Positions 52,440-60,782 are shown, numbered from the stretch's first letter. The stretch: DNA of 64,000 nt from Bosea sp. ANAM02 (GCF_011764485.1 NZ_AP022848.1:2074001-2138000); one strand, 5' to 3'. The notes: generated by a model from the sequence alone, not told the origin. Made by a program: numbers and translations.

Positions 52440-52815
52440 TCTCGATCAGTTCCGCTTCGTAGGCGATCAGCTTTCTGGCAGCCTTGAGAGCCTTATAGAG
52501 ATCGTCGCTTAAGATGCGGTTATTGATCTCGTGAACATGCGGCAGAGCGCTGGGTGCCGCATTGACGAAGTCGCGCACGAGCTGGAAATAGGTCTCGTGC
52601 TCGAGCGTCGGATCCTGCGCCAGATACATGAGCTGGATGGCGAGGTAGATCTTCTTGGCCGGGCTGTCGGCCGTCGCGGCGGTCAGGATATCCTTCTCGC
52701 GCAGGATGGGCGCGTCGCCTTCGATGAAGAAGCGCGTGCGCTGCTCGTCGTTGCGGATCACCACCTGACCGATGATGATGCGTTCGCGCGGCTTGAGCTC
52801 GACCTTGAGAGCCAT
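52423..52815 (-). CDS. flbT: Flagellin translation regulator FlbT
   Basis: A 130-residue FlbT, the post-transcriptional repressor that binds the 5' leader of flagellin mRNA in Caulobacter and related bacteria. Family pattern is clear: ALKVELKPRERIIIGQVVIR at the start, DSPAKKIYLAIQLMYLAQDP in the middle, and INNRILSDDLYKALKAARKL at the end. It follows the flagellin gene at 52865 by 49 bases and overlaps flaF, so all are on one minus-strand transcript or closely linked. Its targets are presumably the two flagellin leaders just upstream. Confidence 0.95.
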   Translation of the reverse strand: MALKVELKPRERIIIGQVVIRNDEQRTRFFIEGDAPILREKDILTAATADSPAKKIYLAIQLMYLAQDPTLEHETYFQLVRDFVNAAPSALPHVHEINNRILSDDLYKALKAARKLIAYEAELIENAKRV

Positions 52816-52864
52816 GTCGGTCCTGCCTTCTGGCTGGAGGGGAGGGCGGGCGGCGTCTTCGGCG

Positions 52865-54199
52865 TCAGCCGAACAGCCGGAGCACGCCCTGGTCGGCCTG
52901 GTTCGCCAGCGACAGCGCGGTCTGCGAGAGCTGCTGGCGGGTGTTGAGGGCGAGCAGGCTCGCGCCTTCCTCGTTCGGATCGGCCAGCACGAGATTGCCC
53001 GCGCCGGTGGTCAGGACGTTGGCCAGCTCCTTGGTGAAGTCCTGGCGGGTCTGGGCGACCGAGAGGTTCGAGCCCAGCGTCGAGGCCAGCGATTTCAGCG
53101 AGGTCAGGGCGCCGGTGAGGGCGGCCGTGGCCTTTTCGAGATCGGCGTCGTTCTGGAAGTTGATGAAGCCGGCGAGCTGCGTGTTGACCGCCTGCGAGAT
53201 GCCGAGATTGTCGGCCGTGAGGTTGGAGCCCTGGATGTCGAGCTTGGTCTGGTTGCGGCCGGTCTTCTCGTTGAAGACGATCGACAGACGGTCGCCGGCG
53301 AGAAGATTGATGCCGTTATAGCTCGCATCCTTGGCGAGATCGTTGATCTGGTTGCGCAGATCGTTGAACTGATCGATCAGATTCGAGCGCACTGCCGAGG
53401 TGATGTTCGACGAGGTGATGCTCGAGGTGCCGACGGCGGCGTCGGCCGCCAGAAAGCCGATGACGGTGTTGCTGCCGCCGCCCTGGGCGGCGGTGATGGC
53501 CGCCGGACCGGCATTGCCGACGCCGAAGCCGAAATCGACGGTCTCCGAGCCCTTGCCCTTGACGTTGAGCTGGCCCTTTTCGTCGACGAAGGCCGTGACC
53601 AGTCCCGACTTGTTGATCTCGTTGACGATGTCGCGAACCGTCGTGGTCGCCGTCAGCGGGATGCTCGCCTCATAGGTGTCGGAACCGACGGTGATCGAGA
53701 AGGCGGCGTTGGTATTCGTGGTGGTATCGATGCCGAGATGGCCGGGCGACGAGGCGGTTGCGGCGACCGGGGCAGCGGCGCCGGGGGCGCCGATCAGCTT
53801 GTCGAGGGCGACGTCCTTCAGGCTCTTGCTGGTCACGGCCGTCTCAGCCGCCGTGGCGAGGGTCGTGCCGGCCTTGGTCGGGCGGTTCTGGGCCGCGTCG
53901 GCCTGGGCCTGCTTGATCGTCGACTGCAGCGACTGGACCAGCTTGGTGATGCCGTCGATGCCCTTGGATGCGGACTGGATGGTCTGGATGCCGTTCGAGA
54001 TGCCGTCCAGCAGGCCGGTGAGCTGGCTCGACCGATCACTCAGCGAGGCGGCGGTGAAGTAGTTGACCGGGTTGTCGATCGCCGAGTTGACCTTGCGGCC
54101 CGTGGCGAGGCGGTTCTGGATCACGCCCTGCTGCGCGGTGGTCTGCTGAAGGGTCAGCAGATTGTTGCGGACACCGTTGGAAAGGATCGTGCTGGCCAT
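52865..54199 (-). CDS. Flagellin (copy 1)
   Basis: A 444-residue flagellin, the filament subunit exported through the flagellar type III system. The N-terminal D0/D1 motif is SNGVRNNLLTLQQTTAQQGV with NRLATGRKVNSAIDNPVNYF. The C-terminal partner ends RQQLSQTALSLANQADQGVL. In the centre, DIVNEINKSGLVTAFVDEKG resembles the flagellin_IN repeat. Near-identical stretches link it to the flagellin at 54404, which shows a tandem duplication. The leader (54200-54320) holds short palindromes CCTGATTTCAGG and GTGATCATCAC, which could be FlbT targets. No clear sigma-54 promoter is seen here. Confidence 0.95.
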   Translation of the reverse strand: MASTILSNGVRNNLLTLQQTTAQQGVIQNRLATGRKVNSAIDNPVNYFTAASLSDRSSQLTGLLDGISNGIQTIQSASKGIDGITKLVQSLQSTIKQAQADAAQNRPTKAGTTLATAAETAVTSKSLKDVALDKLIGAPGAAAPVAATASSPGHLGIDTTTNTNAAFSITVGSDTYEASIPLTATTTVRDIVNEINKSGLVTAFVDEKGQLNVKGKGSETVDFGFGVGNAGPAAITAAQGGGSNTVIGFLAADAAVGTSSITSSNITSAVRSNLIDQFNDLRNQINDLAKDASYNGINLLAGDRLSIVFNEKTGRNQTKLDIQGSNLTADNLGISQAVNTQLAGFINFQNDADLEKATAALTGALTSLKSLASTLGSNLSVAQTRQDFTKELANVLTTGAGNLVLADPNEEGASLLALNTRQQLSQTALSLANQADQGVLRLFG

Positions 54200-54319
54200 C
54201 TTCGGTCCCCTGAACGCGCGACTCCGGCGCGATGCAACCTGATTTCAGGGGTGATCATCACTTGTTAGGGATAACAAAAGGTTAATTGCGGACGAAGTCG
54301 CGGTTAGTCGCGCCCAAAC

Positions 54320-54356
54320 GAAAAGCGGCGGAGCCTTTCGGCTCCGCCGCTCTTTT
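54320..54356. terminator. Terminator between the two flagellin genes
   Basis: AGCGGCGGAGCC (54324-54335) and GGCTCCGCCGCT (54340-54351) form a perfect twelve-base stem with loop TTTC, flanked by AAAA and TTTT. It ends the upstream flagellin (54404) transcript, so the copies are likely transcribed separately. Confidence 0.9.
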
Positions 54357-54403
54357 GCTTCGTCCCGCGTTCTGCGGGCTGATCCGCTCCTGCGGACCGA
54401 AGA

Positions 54404-55729
54404 TCAGAACAGGCGCAGGACGCCCTGATCGGCCTGGTTCGCCAGCGAGAGCGCCGTCTGGGCGAGCTGCTGACGGGTCTGCAGCGCGAGCAGGGAGGCG
54501 GCCTCGGAGTTGACGTCGGCGTTGGTCAGGTTGTCGGCACCCGTCGTCAGGACGCTCGCCATGTCCTTGGTGAAGTCCTGGCGGGTCTGGGCGACCGAGA
54601 GGTTGGCGCCGAAGGTCGAAGCCAGCGACTTCAGCGAGGTCAGCGCGCCGGTCAGCGACTTGGTGGCGGCTTCCAGATCGGAGTCGTTCTGGAAGTTGGT
54701 GGTGCCGGCGAGCTGGGTGTTGCCAGCCTGGACGATACCGAGATTGTCCGAGGTCAGCGAGGTGCCCTGCACGTCGAGCTTGGTCTGGTTCTTGCCGGTC
54801 TTCTCGTTGAACACGATCGACAGGCGGTCGCCACCGAGCAGATTGATGCCGTTGAAGCCCGAATCCTTGGCCAGGTCGTCGATCTTGGTGCGCAGATCGT
54901 TGTACTGGTCGATCAGATTGGAGCGGACGGCGGAGGTGATGCCCGAAGACGTGATGCCCGAGGTTCCGACGACGGCGTCCGCAGCAGCGAAGCCGATGGC
55001 GGTGTTGCCCGAGCCGCCCTGGGCAGCGGTGGTGGCGGCAGCCGCGTCAGCGCCGACGCCGAAGCCGAAATCGACGGTCTCCGAGCCGGTGCCCTTGACG
55101 TTGAGCTGGCCCTTCTCGTCGACGAAGGCCGTAACCAGGCCCGACTTGTTGATCTCGTTGACGAGGTCGCGGACGGTGGTGCCGGCCGTGATCGAGAACG
55201 AGGCCTCATAGGTCGTGCTGCCGACCTGGATCGACAGGGCGCCGACATTGTTGGTCGAGGTGTCGATGCCGATGTCGCCGGCCGAAGAGGCGGTGGCCGC
55301 GTCAGCGACCGCGTCGGCGCCGCCGATACGCTTGTCGAGCGCGATGTCCTTCAGGCTCTTGCTGGTGGCGATGACTTCCGCCTGGGTGGAGAGGGCCGTG
55401 CCGGCCTTGGTCGGGCGGTTCTGGGCCGCGTCGGCCTGGGCCTGCTTGATCGTCGACTGCAGCGAATTCACCAGCTTGGTGACGCCGTCGATGCCCTTGG
55501 AGGCAGCCTGGATGGTCTGGATGCCGTTCGAGATGCCGTCGAGCAGGCCGGTGAGCTGGCTCGAACGATCATTCAGCGAGGCGGCGGTGAAGAAGTTGAC
55601 GGGGTTGTCGATCGCGGAGTTGACCCGCTTGCCGGTGGCGAGACGGTTCTGGATCGCCAGAGCCTGGGACTGGGTCGACTGAAGCGACGCCAGGTTGTTA
55701 CGCACGCCGGAGGAGAGAGAGACGGCCAT
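54404..55729 (-). CDS. Flagellin (copy 2)
   Basis: A 441-residue flagellin paralogous to the 52865 copy. Terminal domains are near-identical (SSGVRNNLASLQSTQSQALA and IDNPVNFFTAASLNDRSSQL at the N-terminus, QLAQTALSLANQADQGVLRL at the C-terminus). Changes concentrate between residues 120 and 250, the exposed part, though DLVNEINKSGLVTAFVDEKG is kept. Differences in the exposed region suggest either minor-subunit specialisation or slow divergence. Its own upstream region (55730-55950) and the terminator after its stop suggest independent transcription. Both copies keep intact frames. Confidence 0.95.
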   Translation of the reverse strand: MAVSLSSGVRNNLASLQSTQSQALAIQNRLATGKRVNSAIDNPVNFFTAASLNDRSSQLTGLLDGISNGIQTIQAASKGIDGVTKLVNSLQSTIKQAQADAAQNRPTKAGTALSTQAEVIATSKSLKDIALDKRIGGADAVADAATASSAGDIGIDTSTNNVGALSIQVGSTTYEASFSITAGTTVRDLVNEINKSGLVTAFVDEKGQLNVKGTGSETVDFGFGVGADAAAATTAAQGGSGNTAIGFAAADAVVGTSGITSSGITSAVRSNLIDQYNDLRTKIDDLAKDSGFNGINLLGGDRLSIVFNEKTGKNQTKLDVQGTSLTSDNLGIVQAGNTQLAGTTNFQNDSDLEAATKSLTGALTSLKSLASTFGANLSVAQTRQDFTKDMASVLTTGADNLTNADVNSEAASLLALQTRQQLAQTALSLANQADQGVLRLF

Positions 55730-55951
55730 TTGTGATTACCTTCTGGTATGGAGCCTTCTGGCGCCCAGGCCGTTCTGGCCAGGACGGGGCGACCCTGCTG
55801 CGCCAGCCCGTAACAACCGGTAAATTTCAGCCGTCGAATTAGAGCGGACCGCCGGCTTGTCGGAGCATGGTTAAGCGGCTCCTAACGTGCCCGGCACGGA
55901 CAGGCCGGCTGATCGGCGGGCTTTCCGAAGCCCGTTTGCGAAGGCTCAAAC

Positions 55952-55983
55952 GCAAACCGCCCGCGCAGGGGCGGGCGGTTTGC
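55952..55983. terminator. Terminator after the FlaG-like gene
   Basis: GCAAACCGCCCGC pairs perfectly with GCGGGCGGTTTGC (thirteen bases) around a six-base loop. It closes the minus-strand FlaG transcript and isolates the copy-2 flagellin promoter region. Confidence 0.85.
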
Positions 55984-56009
55984 AGATGCGGTGGCGGGCA
56001 GGAGCCTCG

Positions 56010-56462
56010 TCAGGCGGTTCGCTCGATCTGGTGGGGGGGCTCCTCGGTCTCGCGGGCCCGCTCGCTGAGCTCGCGCGAATAGGCGCGCAGTTTCAGGAGC
56101 GTCTCGTCCGGCAATTGCGAGATCGTCTCGCCGGTCTGCAGATCCTTCTTCTGCAGCACGATGGCGCGCGTCTGCGGATCGATGATCAGCTTGCGCTCGA
56201 CGGTTTCGTCGGTCGTGCGGACCGCCTCGCGATTGTTCTGGGCGTTGGCCCGGGCGCGACGCTCGCCATCGGCGCGGCTCTGGGCGTCGCGTGTCTCGGC
56301 GCGCACCTCGACATTGACGGCCGAACCGGCCGAAGCCGATTGCACGGTCTTTTCGGGAGGGAGGTCCACGGCGACGCTGCCGGCGTGGGCCGTGACGTCA
56401 GAGCGGGAGACGGGCGACGCGGCGGTCACGGCCGCGAGCCTGGGTGCGTTGCCAAAATCCAT
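56010..56462 (-). CDS. FlaG-like flagellar protein
   Basis: A 150-residue protein with AAGGAG just before the ATG at 56462 (a GTG six bases earlier is less well placed). The first 90 residues are polar and disordered. The last 55 carry a FlaG-like pattern: ERKLIIDPQTRAIVLQKKDL and TGETISQLPDETLLKLRAYS, matching the family's IxQxPxExxLxL end. FlaG proteins influence filament length and lie near flagellin genes, as here. An upstream CTGCCGG (56552) recalls the flgE/flgI enhancer motif, but no sigma-54 core is seen. I am moderately sure of the family. Confidence 0.65.
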   Translation of the reverse strand: MDFGNAPRLAAVTAASPVSRSDVTAHAGSVAVDLPPEKTVQSASAGSAVNVEVRAETRDAQSRADGERRARANAQNNREAVRTTDETVERKLIIDPQTRAIVLQKKDLQTGETISQLPDETLLKLRAYSRELSERARETEEPPHQIERTA

Positions 56463-56697
56463 GTCCACTCCTTCTGGAGTCGTGCTCGGCGCCGTCGCGC
56501 CGCTCTCGTCCGGTGCCGGGAGCAGGACGCGGCTACCCGACGGTGGACACTCTGCCGGAAAAGATTGAATCCGGCGTCAAGAAATTAGGTAAATCTTTAG
56601 GGTTGCCGGCGCAGCCGAGGCATGAACCCTTTATATACCAAAGGGCTGGGCGTTGCGGCCGCCCATCCGCGATCGGCGTGCCCTATCGGCAGCTCTC

Positions 56698-57186
56698 TCA
56701 GAGCCGGCGCGAGACCACCAGCGGACCGGAATTGGGCCTGGCGAAGACGCCGGCGCCCACCGTCGCGGTCGGGCCATAGCCATTGGCGCGCATCGGCTTG
56801 TTGGCATCGGCGGCGAGGTCGCGCACGACCGATTCCGACACGGCGCGCGCCGTCGCCAGCACGATCTGGTTGGTCTCGATCAGGCCCTGGAAGGCGAGGT
56901 GCGCCTCCTTCAGCCGCTTGACCTCGCCCGGTACGAAGCGGGCGAGCGCAATGGCGTTCAGCTTCACCTGCTCGACGCCGCGCATGTAGATGCCGGCGAG
57001 CTCGGTCTTGCGCGGCTCGCGGGTCATCGCCTCGGGCAGGCGGCCGGCGCGGACGAGCTCGGTTTCCTCGCCGACGAGATGCGAGAGCGCGCCGAGCGCT
57101 TCCAGCACCGCCTCGATCAGGGCGCGCGCACTGAGGGCGTCGGCGATGCGCGGGCGCTCGTCGAGGATAGGCTTAGCGGCCAGCAT
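56698..57186 (-). CDS. FlgN-like flagellar chaperone candidate
   Basis: A 162-residue, mostly helical protein that overlaps the end of the FlgJ-like gene by 14 bases and ends the flgI-flgJ operon. The stretch ARALIEAVLEALGALSHLVG followed by EETELVRAGRLPEAMTREPR suits the N-terminal helices of FlgN, the export chaperone for FlgK and FlgL. A final 25 residues (GYGPTATVGAGVFARPNSGP) look disordered. FlgN is placed mainly by operon position and helix pattern; the sequence match is weak. It has no signal peptide or membrane helix, consistent with a cytosolic chaperone. Confidence 0.6.
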   Translation of the reverse strand: MLAAKPILDERPRIADALSARALIEAVLEALGALSHLVGEETELVRAGRLPEAMTREPRKTELAGIYMRGVEQVKLNAIALARFVPGEVKRLKEAHLAFQGLIETNQIVLATARAVSESVVRDLAADANKPMRANGYGPTATVGAGVFARPNSGPLVVSRRL

Positions 57187-57529
57187 TCTGGACTCCGCCC
57201 GCTGCCTGTTCCTGGAGATTGATCAGGTCGCGCATGATCTGGCTGGAAAGGCCGATGCCACCAGCCTTCTGGATCTGCTGAGCATATTGCTGCGTCAACT
57301 GGGAGCGCCAGATGCCGCCGCCAGTGCCGTTCTCGCCGAGCGGACCCTCGCCGGTTTCGCCGGCGAAGAGCTTCTCGGTCATCTGCTCGAGGAACATGGT
57401 CTCGAACTCGTCGGCCTGCTTCTTCGCCTTGGCCTTGGCGGGGTCGAGCGCATCGGCGATGCCATTGGCGACCTTGCCGGCGACGCCGAGGGCGAGGTTC
57501 ACGGCGGGAAGCGCGAGGGCAACAGTCAT
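57173..57529 (-). CDS. Rod-binding protein FlgJ-like (N-terminal domain only)
   Basis: A 118-residue protein starting at the ATG whose A is also the last base of the flgI stop (TGATG). The single rod-binding domain is visible: KKQADEFETMFLEQMTEKLF, then GGGIWRSQLTQQYAQQIQKA and GIGLSSQIMRDLINLQEQ. The C-terminal muramidase domain of enterobacterial FlgJ is absent, as is usual in alphaproteobacteria, where a separate lytic enzyme cuts the peptidoglycan. It probably caps the rod during assembly. Tight overlaps with flgI and the FlgN-like gene make it part of one operon. Confidence 0.88.
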   Translation of the reverse strand: MTVALALPAVNLALGVAGKVANGIADALDPAKAKAKKQADEFETMFLEQMTEKLFAGETGEGPLGENGTGGGIWRSQLTQQYAQQIQKAGGIGLSSQIMRDLINLQEQAAGGVQNAGR

Positions 57530-58662
57530 CACATCACCTCGATTTCGGCCTGCAGCGCGCCTGCCGACTTGATGGCCTGGAGAATGGAGATCAGGTCGCG
57601 CGGGCCGATGCCGAGCGCGTTGAGCCCGTCGACCAGCTCGGCCAACGTCACGCTCTCGCGGACGAGGGCGAGCTTGTTGCCGCCGCCGGTATCGACCTTG
57701 ACGTTGGTGCGCGGCGTCACGACCGTCTGGCCGCGGGAGAGGGGCTCGGGCTGGGAGACCTGCGGCTGCTCGCTGATCGTGACGGTGAGGTTGCCCTGCG
57801 CCACGGCGACCGTGGAGACGCGGACATCCTTGCCCATGACGATGATGCCGGAACGCTCGTCGATGACGATGCGGGCGAGCTGGTCGGGCTCGACGCGCAA
57901 CTGCTCGATATCGGTGAGCAGCTTGATCATGTTGCCCTTGAAGCGGGCGGGAATCTGCAGGACCACGGTCGAGGGATCGGTCGGCTCGGCCGAGTCGCCG
58001 CCGACGAATTCGTTGATCGCGGCGGCCATGCGGCGCGCGGTGGTGAGGTCGGGATTGCGCAGCGACAGGCGCAGCGTCGAAAGCTTGTTCAGCGCGAAAT
58101 CGATCTCGCGCTCGACGACGCCGCCATTGGCGATGCGGCCGACGGTCGGCACGCCGCGGGTGATCTTGCTGGCGTCGCCTTCGGCCGAGAAGCCGGAGAT
58201 CGCGACCGGGCCCTGCGACACCGCATAGACTTCGCCATCGGCGCCGAGCAGCGGCGTGACCAAGAGCGTGCCGCCCTGGAGCGACTTGGCGTCGCCCATG
58301 GCCGAGACGGTGACGTCGAGACGGGTGCCCTGCGTCGCGAAGGGAGGCAGGTTGGCCGTCACCATCACGGCGGCGACATTGGCGGTGCGCATGTTGGCGC
58401 CGCGCGTGTTGACGCCGAGGCGCTCCAGCATCGCCTGCAGCGATTGCTTGGTGAAGGGCGTGTTGTTGAGGGTGTCGCCGGTGCCGTTGAGGCCGACGAC
58501 GATGCCGTAGCCGAGCAGCTGGTTGGTGCGCACGCCCTCGACCGAGGCGAGGTCCTTGATGCGCGAGAGCGCGAACACCGGCTGCGACGACAGGCCGACG
58601 ACCACGGCCAGCATGGCGGCCAGCGGCTTCAGCAGCGTCTTCAGGGCGGGGTTGCGGAACAT
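57529..58662 (-). CDS. flgI: Flagellar P-ring protein FlgI
   Basis: A 377-residue precursor of the P-ring, the peptidoglycan bushing around the flagellar rod. The start at 58662 gives MFRNPALKTLLKPLAAMLAV as signal peptide with cleavage after VFA. The mature N-terminus RIKDLASVEGVRTNQLLGYG is diagnostic, followed by GIVVGLNGTGDTLNNTPFTK. The C-terminal VTLAELVDGLNALGIGPRDL is also conserved. It heads an operon with flgJ and an FlgN-like gene and is divergent from fliX. A sigma-54 promoter match lies 41-56 bases upstream, with CTGCCGG palindromes further up. Confidence 0.97.
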   Translation of the reverse strand: MFRNPALKTLLKPLAAMLAVVVGLSSQPVFALSRIKDLASVEGVRTNQLLGYGIVVGLNGTGDTLNNTPFTKQSLQAMLERLGVNTRGANMRTANVAAVMVTANLPPFATQGTRLDVTVSAMGDAKSLQGGTLLVTPLLGADGEVYAVSQGPVAISGFSAEGDASKITRGVPTVGRIANGGVVEREIDFALNKLSTLRLSLRNPDLTTARRMAAAINEFVGGDSAEPTDPSTVVLQIPARFKGNMIKLLTDIEQLRVEPDQLARIVIDERSGIIVMGKDVRVSTVAVAQGNLTVTISEQPQVSQPEPLSRGQTVVTPRTNVKVDTGGGNKLALVRESVTLAELVDGLNALGIGPRDLISILQAIKSAGALQAEIEVM

Positions 58663-58702
58663 GCGTCTGGCACCACGGGGCGGTTGATCTCGCCAGAGCC
58701 CT

Positions 58703-58718
58703 TGCGAGGGGCATGCCA
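58703..58718 (-). promoter_or_regulatory. Sigma-54 promoter of flgI
   Basis: On the minus strand this reads TGGCATG, CCCC, TCGCA, matching -24/-12 with the required ten bases between GG and GC. It lies 41-56 bases before the flgI start. Mismatches are one in each half. Confidence 0.6.
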
Positions 58719-58803
58719 AGCCACTCGAATTTGAAAAGCCTTGTTTGTCAGTCCTTTGCGGTTCGGGTTCATGGTCGGGAGGCTCCGGCCGAGCCTGCGC
58801 TTC

Positions 58804-58832
58804 CTGCCGGGGCGGCAGTTTCTGCCGGGCAG
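58804..58832. promoter_or_regulatory. Candidate enhancer sites between flgI and fliX
   Basis: CTGCCGG (58804), CGGCAG (58813) and CTGCCGGGCAG (58822) form clustered inverted half-sites 86-114 bases upstream of the flgI -24 element. The flgE promoter has the same motif at the same distance. They may also serve fliX on the other strand. Confidence 0.5.
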
Positions 58833-58890
58833 TTTACCGGCTGTTAACCGTCTTCCGACAAGGTTTCATTAACCCTCAACGAGGCCGCCG

Positions 58891-59298
58891 ATGATCAGGA
58901 TCGACCAGCGCGCGCCCGTCTCGAATGCCGGCCCGGCCAGTTCCGCGAGGCGCTCGAGCGGCGCGGCCTTCACGCTTCCAACGCAGGAATCCGCGACGAC
59001 TGCCCGCAGCGGCGGCGTCAGCGCGGCAGGCCCGCTCGACACCCTGCTCGCCGTCCAGGCGCAGGAGGATACGCAGGAGCGCAAGCGCCGGCAGGCGAGG
59101 CGCGGGCATGATCTGCTCGACGGACTCGATCGGCTGAAGGCTGCATTGCTCGCAGGCCGCGTGCTGCCCTCCGAGCTTGAGCGGCTGCGCACGACATTGG
59201 CGCTCAGGCGCGAGACGACCGACGATCCGCGCCTCGACGAGGTGCTGGCGCATATCGAACTGCGCGCGGCCGTGGAGCTGGCGAAGCTGAAGCGCTGA
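58891..59298 (+). CDS. fliX: Flagellar assembly regulator FliX
   Basis: A 135-residue FliX, an alphaproteobacterial regulator that links flagellar assembly to FlbD, the sigma-54 enhancer-binding activator of late flagellar genes. The N-terminal 45 residues are Ser/Ala-rich and loose, and the conserved helical part is GGHDLL-like: RRGHDLLDGLDRLKAALLAG, then LPSELERLRTTLALRR and LDEVLAHIELRAAVELAKLK. It is divergent from flgI, with which it shares a 228-base control region, as in Caulobacter and many relatives. Its presence supports FlbD-sigma-54 control; flbD itself is not in the window. Confidence 0.92.
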   Translation: MIRIDQRAPVSNAGPASSARRSSGAAFTLPTQESATTARSGGVSAAGPLDTLLAVQAQEDTQERKRRQARRGHDLLDGLDRLKAALLAGRVLPSELERLRTTLALRRETTDDPRLDEVLAHIELRAAVELAKLKR

Positions 59299-59310
59299 AG
59301 CGCCGGAGCC

Positions 59311-59401
59311 GTCATGCTCGCCCTTGTGGCGAGCATCCACGTCTTGGACACGATCTTCGACCCGCGCAGACGTGGATGGTCGAGACAAGCCCGACCATGA
59401 C
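59311..59401. repeat. Intergenic repeat, family E (copy 2)
   Basis: A 91-base element from GTCATGCTCGCCC to CCCGACCATGAC. It is the inverted counterpart of 10974-11064, with identical terminal 13-mers and a diverged centre. Confidence 0.8.
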
Positions 59402-59409
59402 GGGAAGCG

Positions 59410-59955
59410 TCAGCGAATGAACTGATCGACATACTCCGCGCCCAACCCGTTCCGGGCGTAATGCGCGCGGCACTTGTCGATGCGGGTGAACACGTCGTCA
59501 TAGCCGAGGCATTTGCCGTCCGGATCGACATAGATCATCGCACCGTTGACCTGGAACATGGTGATCATCTCTTCCGTCTCGGGATCGACCACCAGCGTAT
59601 GCGTCTCGCCCGGTGCCTCGTAGACATAGGAGCCCTCGGTCGCGACCCAGTCATGTTCGAGGTAGCGCCATTGGCCCTTGAGCACGTAGCCATGGACCGG
59701 CAACGGATGGCGGTGGCGCGAGAGAACGCCGGCGCGGCGGACCTTGAGGAGGTTCATCCAGTAGCCGCGCGAGGTGCACAGGAGCAGCGGCCGGAACCAG
59801 ACATTGTCGTCGACCGGCACCCAGACGCGCTCGTCGGTCGGGATCACGTTCGGGACGATCAGCTCCGGCGGCGATTCCTTCGGCTGGGGGTGGCGATAGG
59901 GCGTCCAGCGCTCCTCCTGCGTAGCCGTGACGGGCATCGGGCTGGTCGTGTTCAT
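59410..59955 (-). CDS. Cupin dioxygenase-like protein (2,4'-dihydroxyacetophenone dioxygenase family)
   Basis: A 181-residue cupin. The start at 59955 follows GGGAGAG; the long in-frame extension into the upstream SDR gene is rejected. The metal-binding cupin motif one is RRAGVLSRHRHPLPVHGYVL with two histidines; GSYVYEAPGETHTLVV supplies the glutamate and third histidine of motif two. The whole resembles the 2,4'-dihydroxyacetophenone dioxygenase family, small Fe-dependent ring-side-chain cleavage enzymes of that fold. Gene order (an SDR 89 bases upstream, same strand) suggests a small catabolic operon. The true substrate may well differ. Confidence 0.85.
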   Translation of the reverse strand: MNTTSPMPVTATQEERWTPYRHPQPKESPPELIVPNVIPTDERVWVPVDDNVWFRPLLLCTSRGYWMNLLKVRRAGVLSRHRHPLPVHGYVLKGQWRYLEHDWVATEGSYVYEAPGETHTLVVDPETEEMITMFQVNGAMIYVDPDGKCLGYDDVFTRIDKCRAHYARNGLGAEYVDQFIR

Positions 59956-60044
59956 GGCGTCTCTCCCGTGCTGATGTTCTGATTCAATGCGCGAACAATT
60001 CGATTCAGGTTTCCGGCCCAAGTCCCTGGGCCGGAATCGCTTTA

Positions 60045-60782
60045 CTAGACGGCGAGATAGCCGCCATCGACCGGCAGGATCGCGCCGGTGACGAACTGGG
60101 CCGCGTCCGAGAGCAGGAAGGCGATGGCGCCACCGACATCGCCGGGCTTGCCCCAGCGGCCCATCGGCGTGCGGGCGAGGATCGGCGCCGAGCGCTCGGC
60201 ATCCTCGACCAGCGGCCGGGTCAATTCTGTCTCGATCCAGCCCGGCGCGACCGCATTGACGCGGATGCCCTCCGGTGCCCAGGCGGCGCCGAGCGACTTG
60301 GTGAGCTGGCCGATGCCACCCTTCGAGGCCGCATAGCCCGGCGCGAAGGGCGAGCCGTGGAAGGTCAGCATCGAGGCGATGTTGACGATGGCGCCGCCGG
60401 TCTTGTCGGCGCCCTTGGCGGCGAGCTTGTCCTTGGCGGCAAGGCACATCCGCATCGTGCCGTTGAGATTGACCTCGATCGTCAGGCGGAAGGCGTCGAT
60501 CTCGAATTCCTTGCCGCCGCGCTGGATCATGCCGGCGCAGTTCACCAGCGCGTCGAGGCGCGGGCAGGTCGCCACGATGGCCGCGACCTCGGCGTCGCGG
60601 GTCACGTCGAGCCGGGCATGGCGGATGGCGGGATGGGCCGGCGCCGCTGACACCTCCTCCTCGGTCAGGCCGGTGGCGAGGACGTCATAGCCGGCCTGCG
60701 CCAGGGCGAGGGCGGCGCCGGCGCCGATGCCGCGCGTGCCGCCGGTGACGAGAGCGAATTTGGTCGAAGTCGGGTATGTCAT
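60045..60782 (-). CDS. SDR-family NAD(P)-dependent oxidoreductase
   Basis: A 245-residue classical short-chain dehydrogenase. The cofactor loop is VTGGTRGIGAGAALALAQAG, NCAGMIQRGG gives the NNAG-type strand, and the catalytic site is NIASMLTFHGSPFAPGYAAS with YAASK complete (Tyr and Lys both present), in contrast to the SDR at 37901. It oxidises or reduces a secondary alcohol or ketone in the cytoplasm. It is upstream of the cupin dioxygenase-like gene on the same strand and is likely cotranscribed. The ends (MTYPTSTKFALVTGG to GGYLAV) match family length. The substrate is unknown. Confidence 0.92.
   Translation of the reverse strand: MTYPTSTKFALVTGGTRGIGAGAALALAQAGYDVLATGLTEEEVSAAPAHPAIRHARLDVTRDAEVAAIVATCPRLDALVNCAGMIQRGGKEFEIDAFRLTIEVNLNGTMRMCLAAKDKLAAKGADKTGGAIVNIASMLTFHGSPFAPGYAASKGGIGQLTKSLGAAWAPEGIRVNAVAPGWIETELTRPLVEDAERSAPILARTPMGRWGKPGDVGGAIAFLLSDAAQFVTGAILPVDGGYLAV

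Noticed and set aside
55730..55950. Sigma-54 promoter for flagellin copy 2
   Set aside because: TGGGCGC-CAGA-AGGCT near the start has the right spacing but too many mismatches in both halves to claim.
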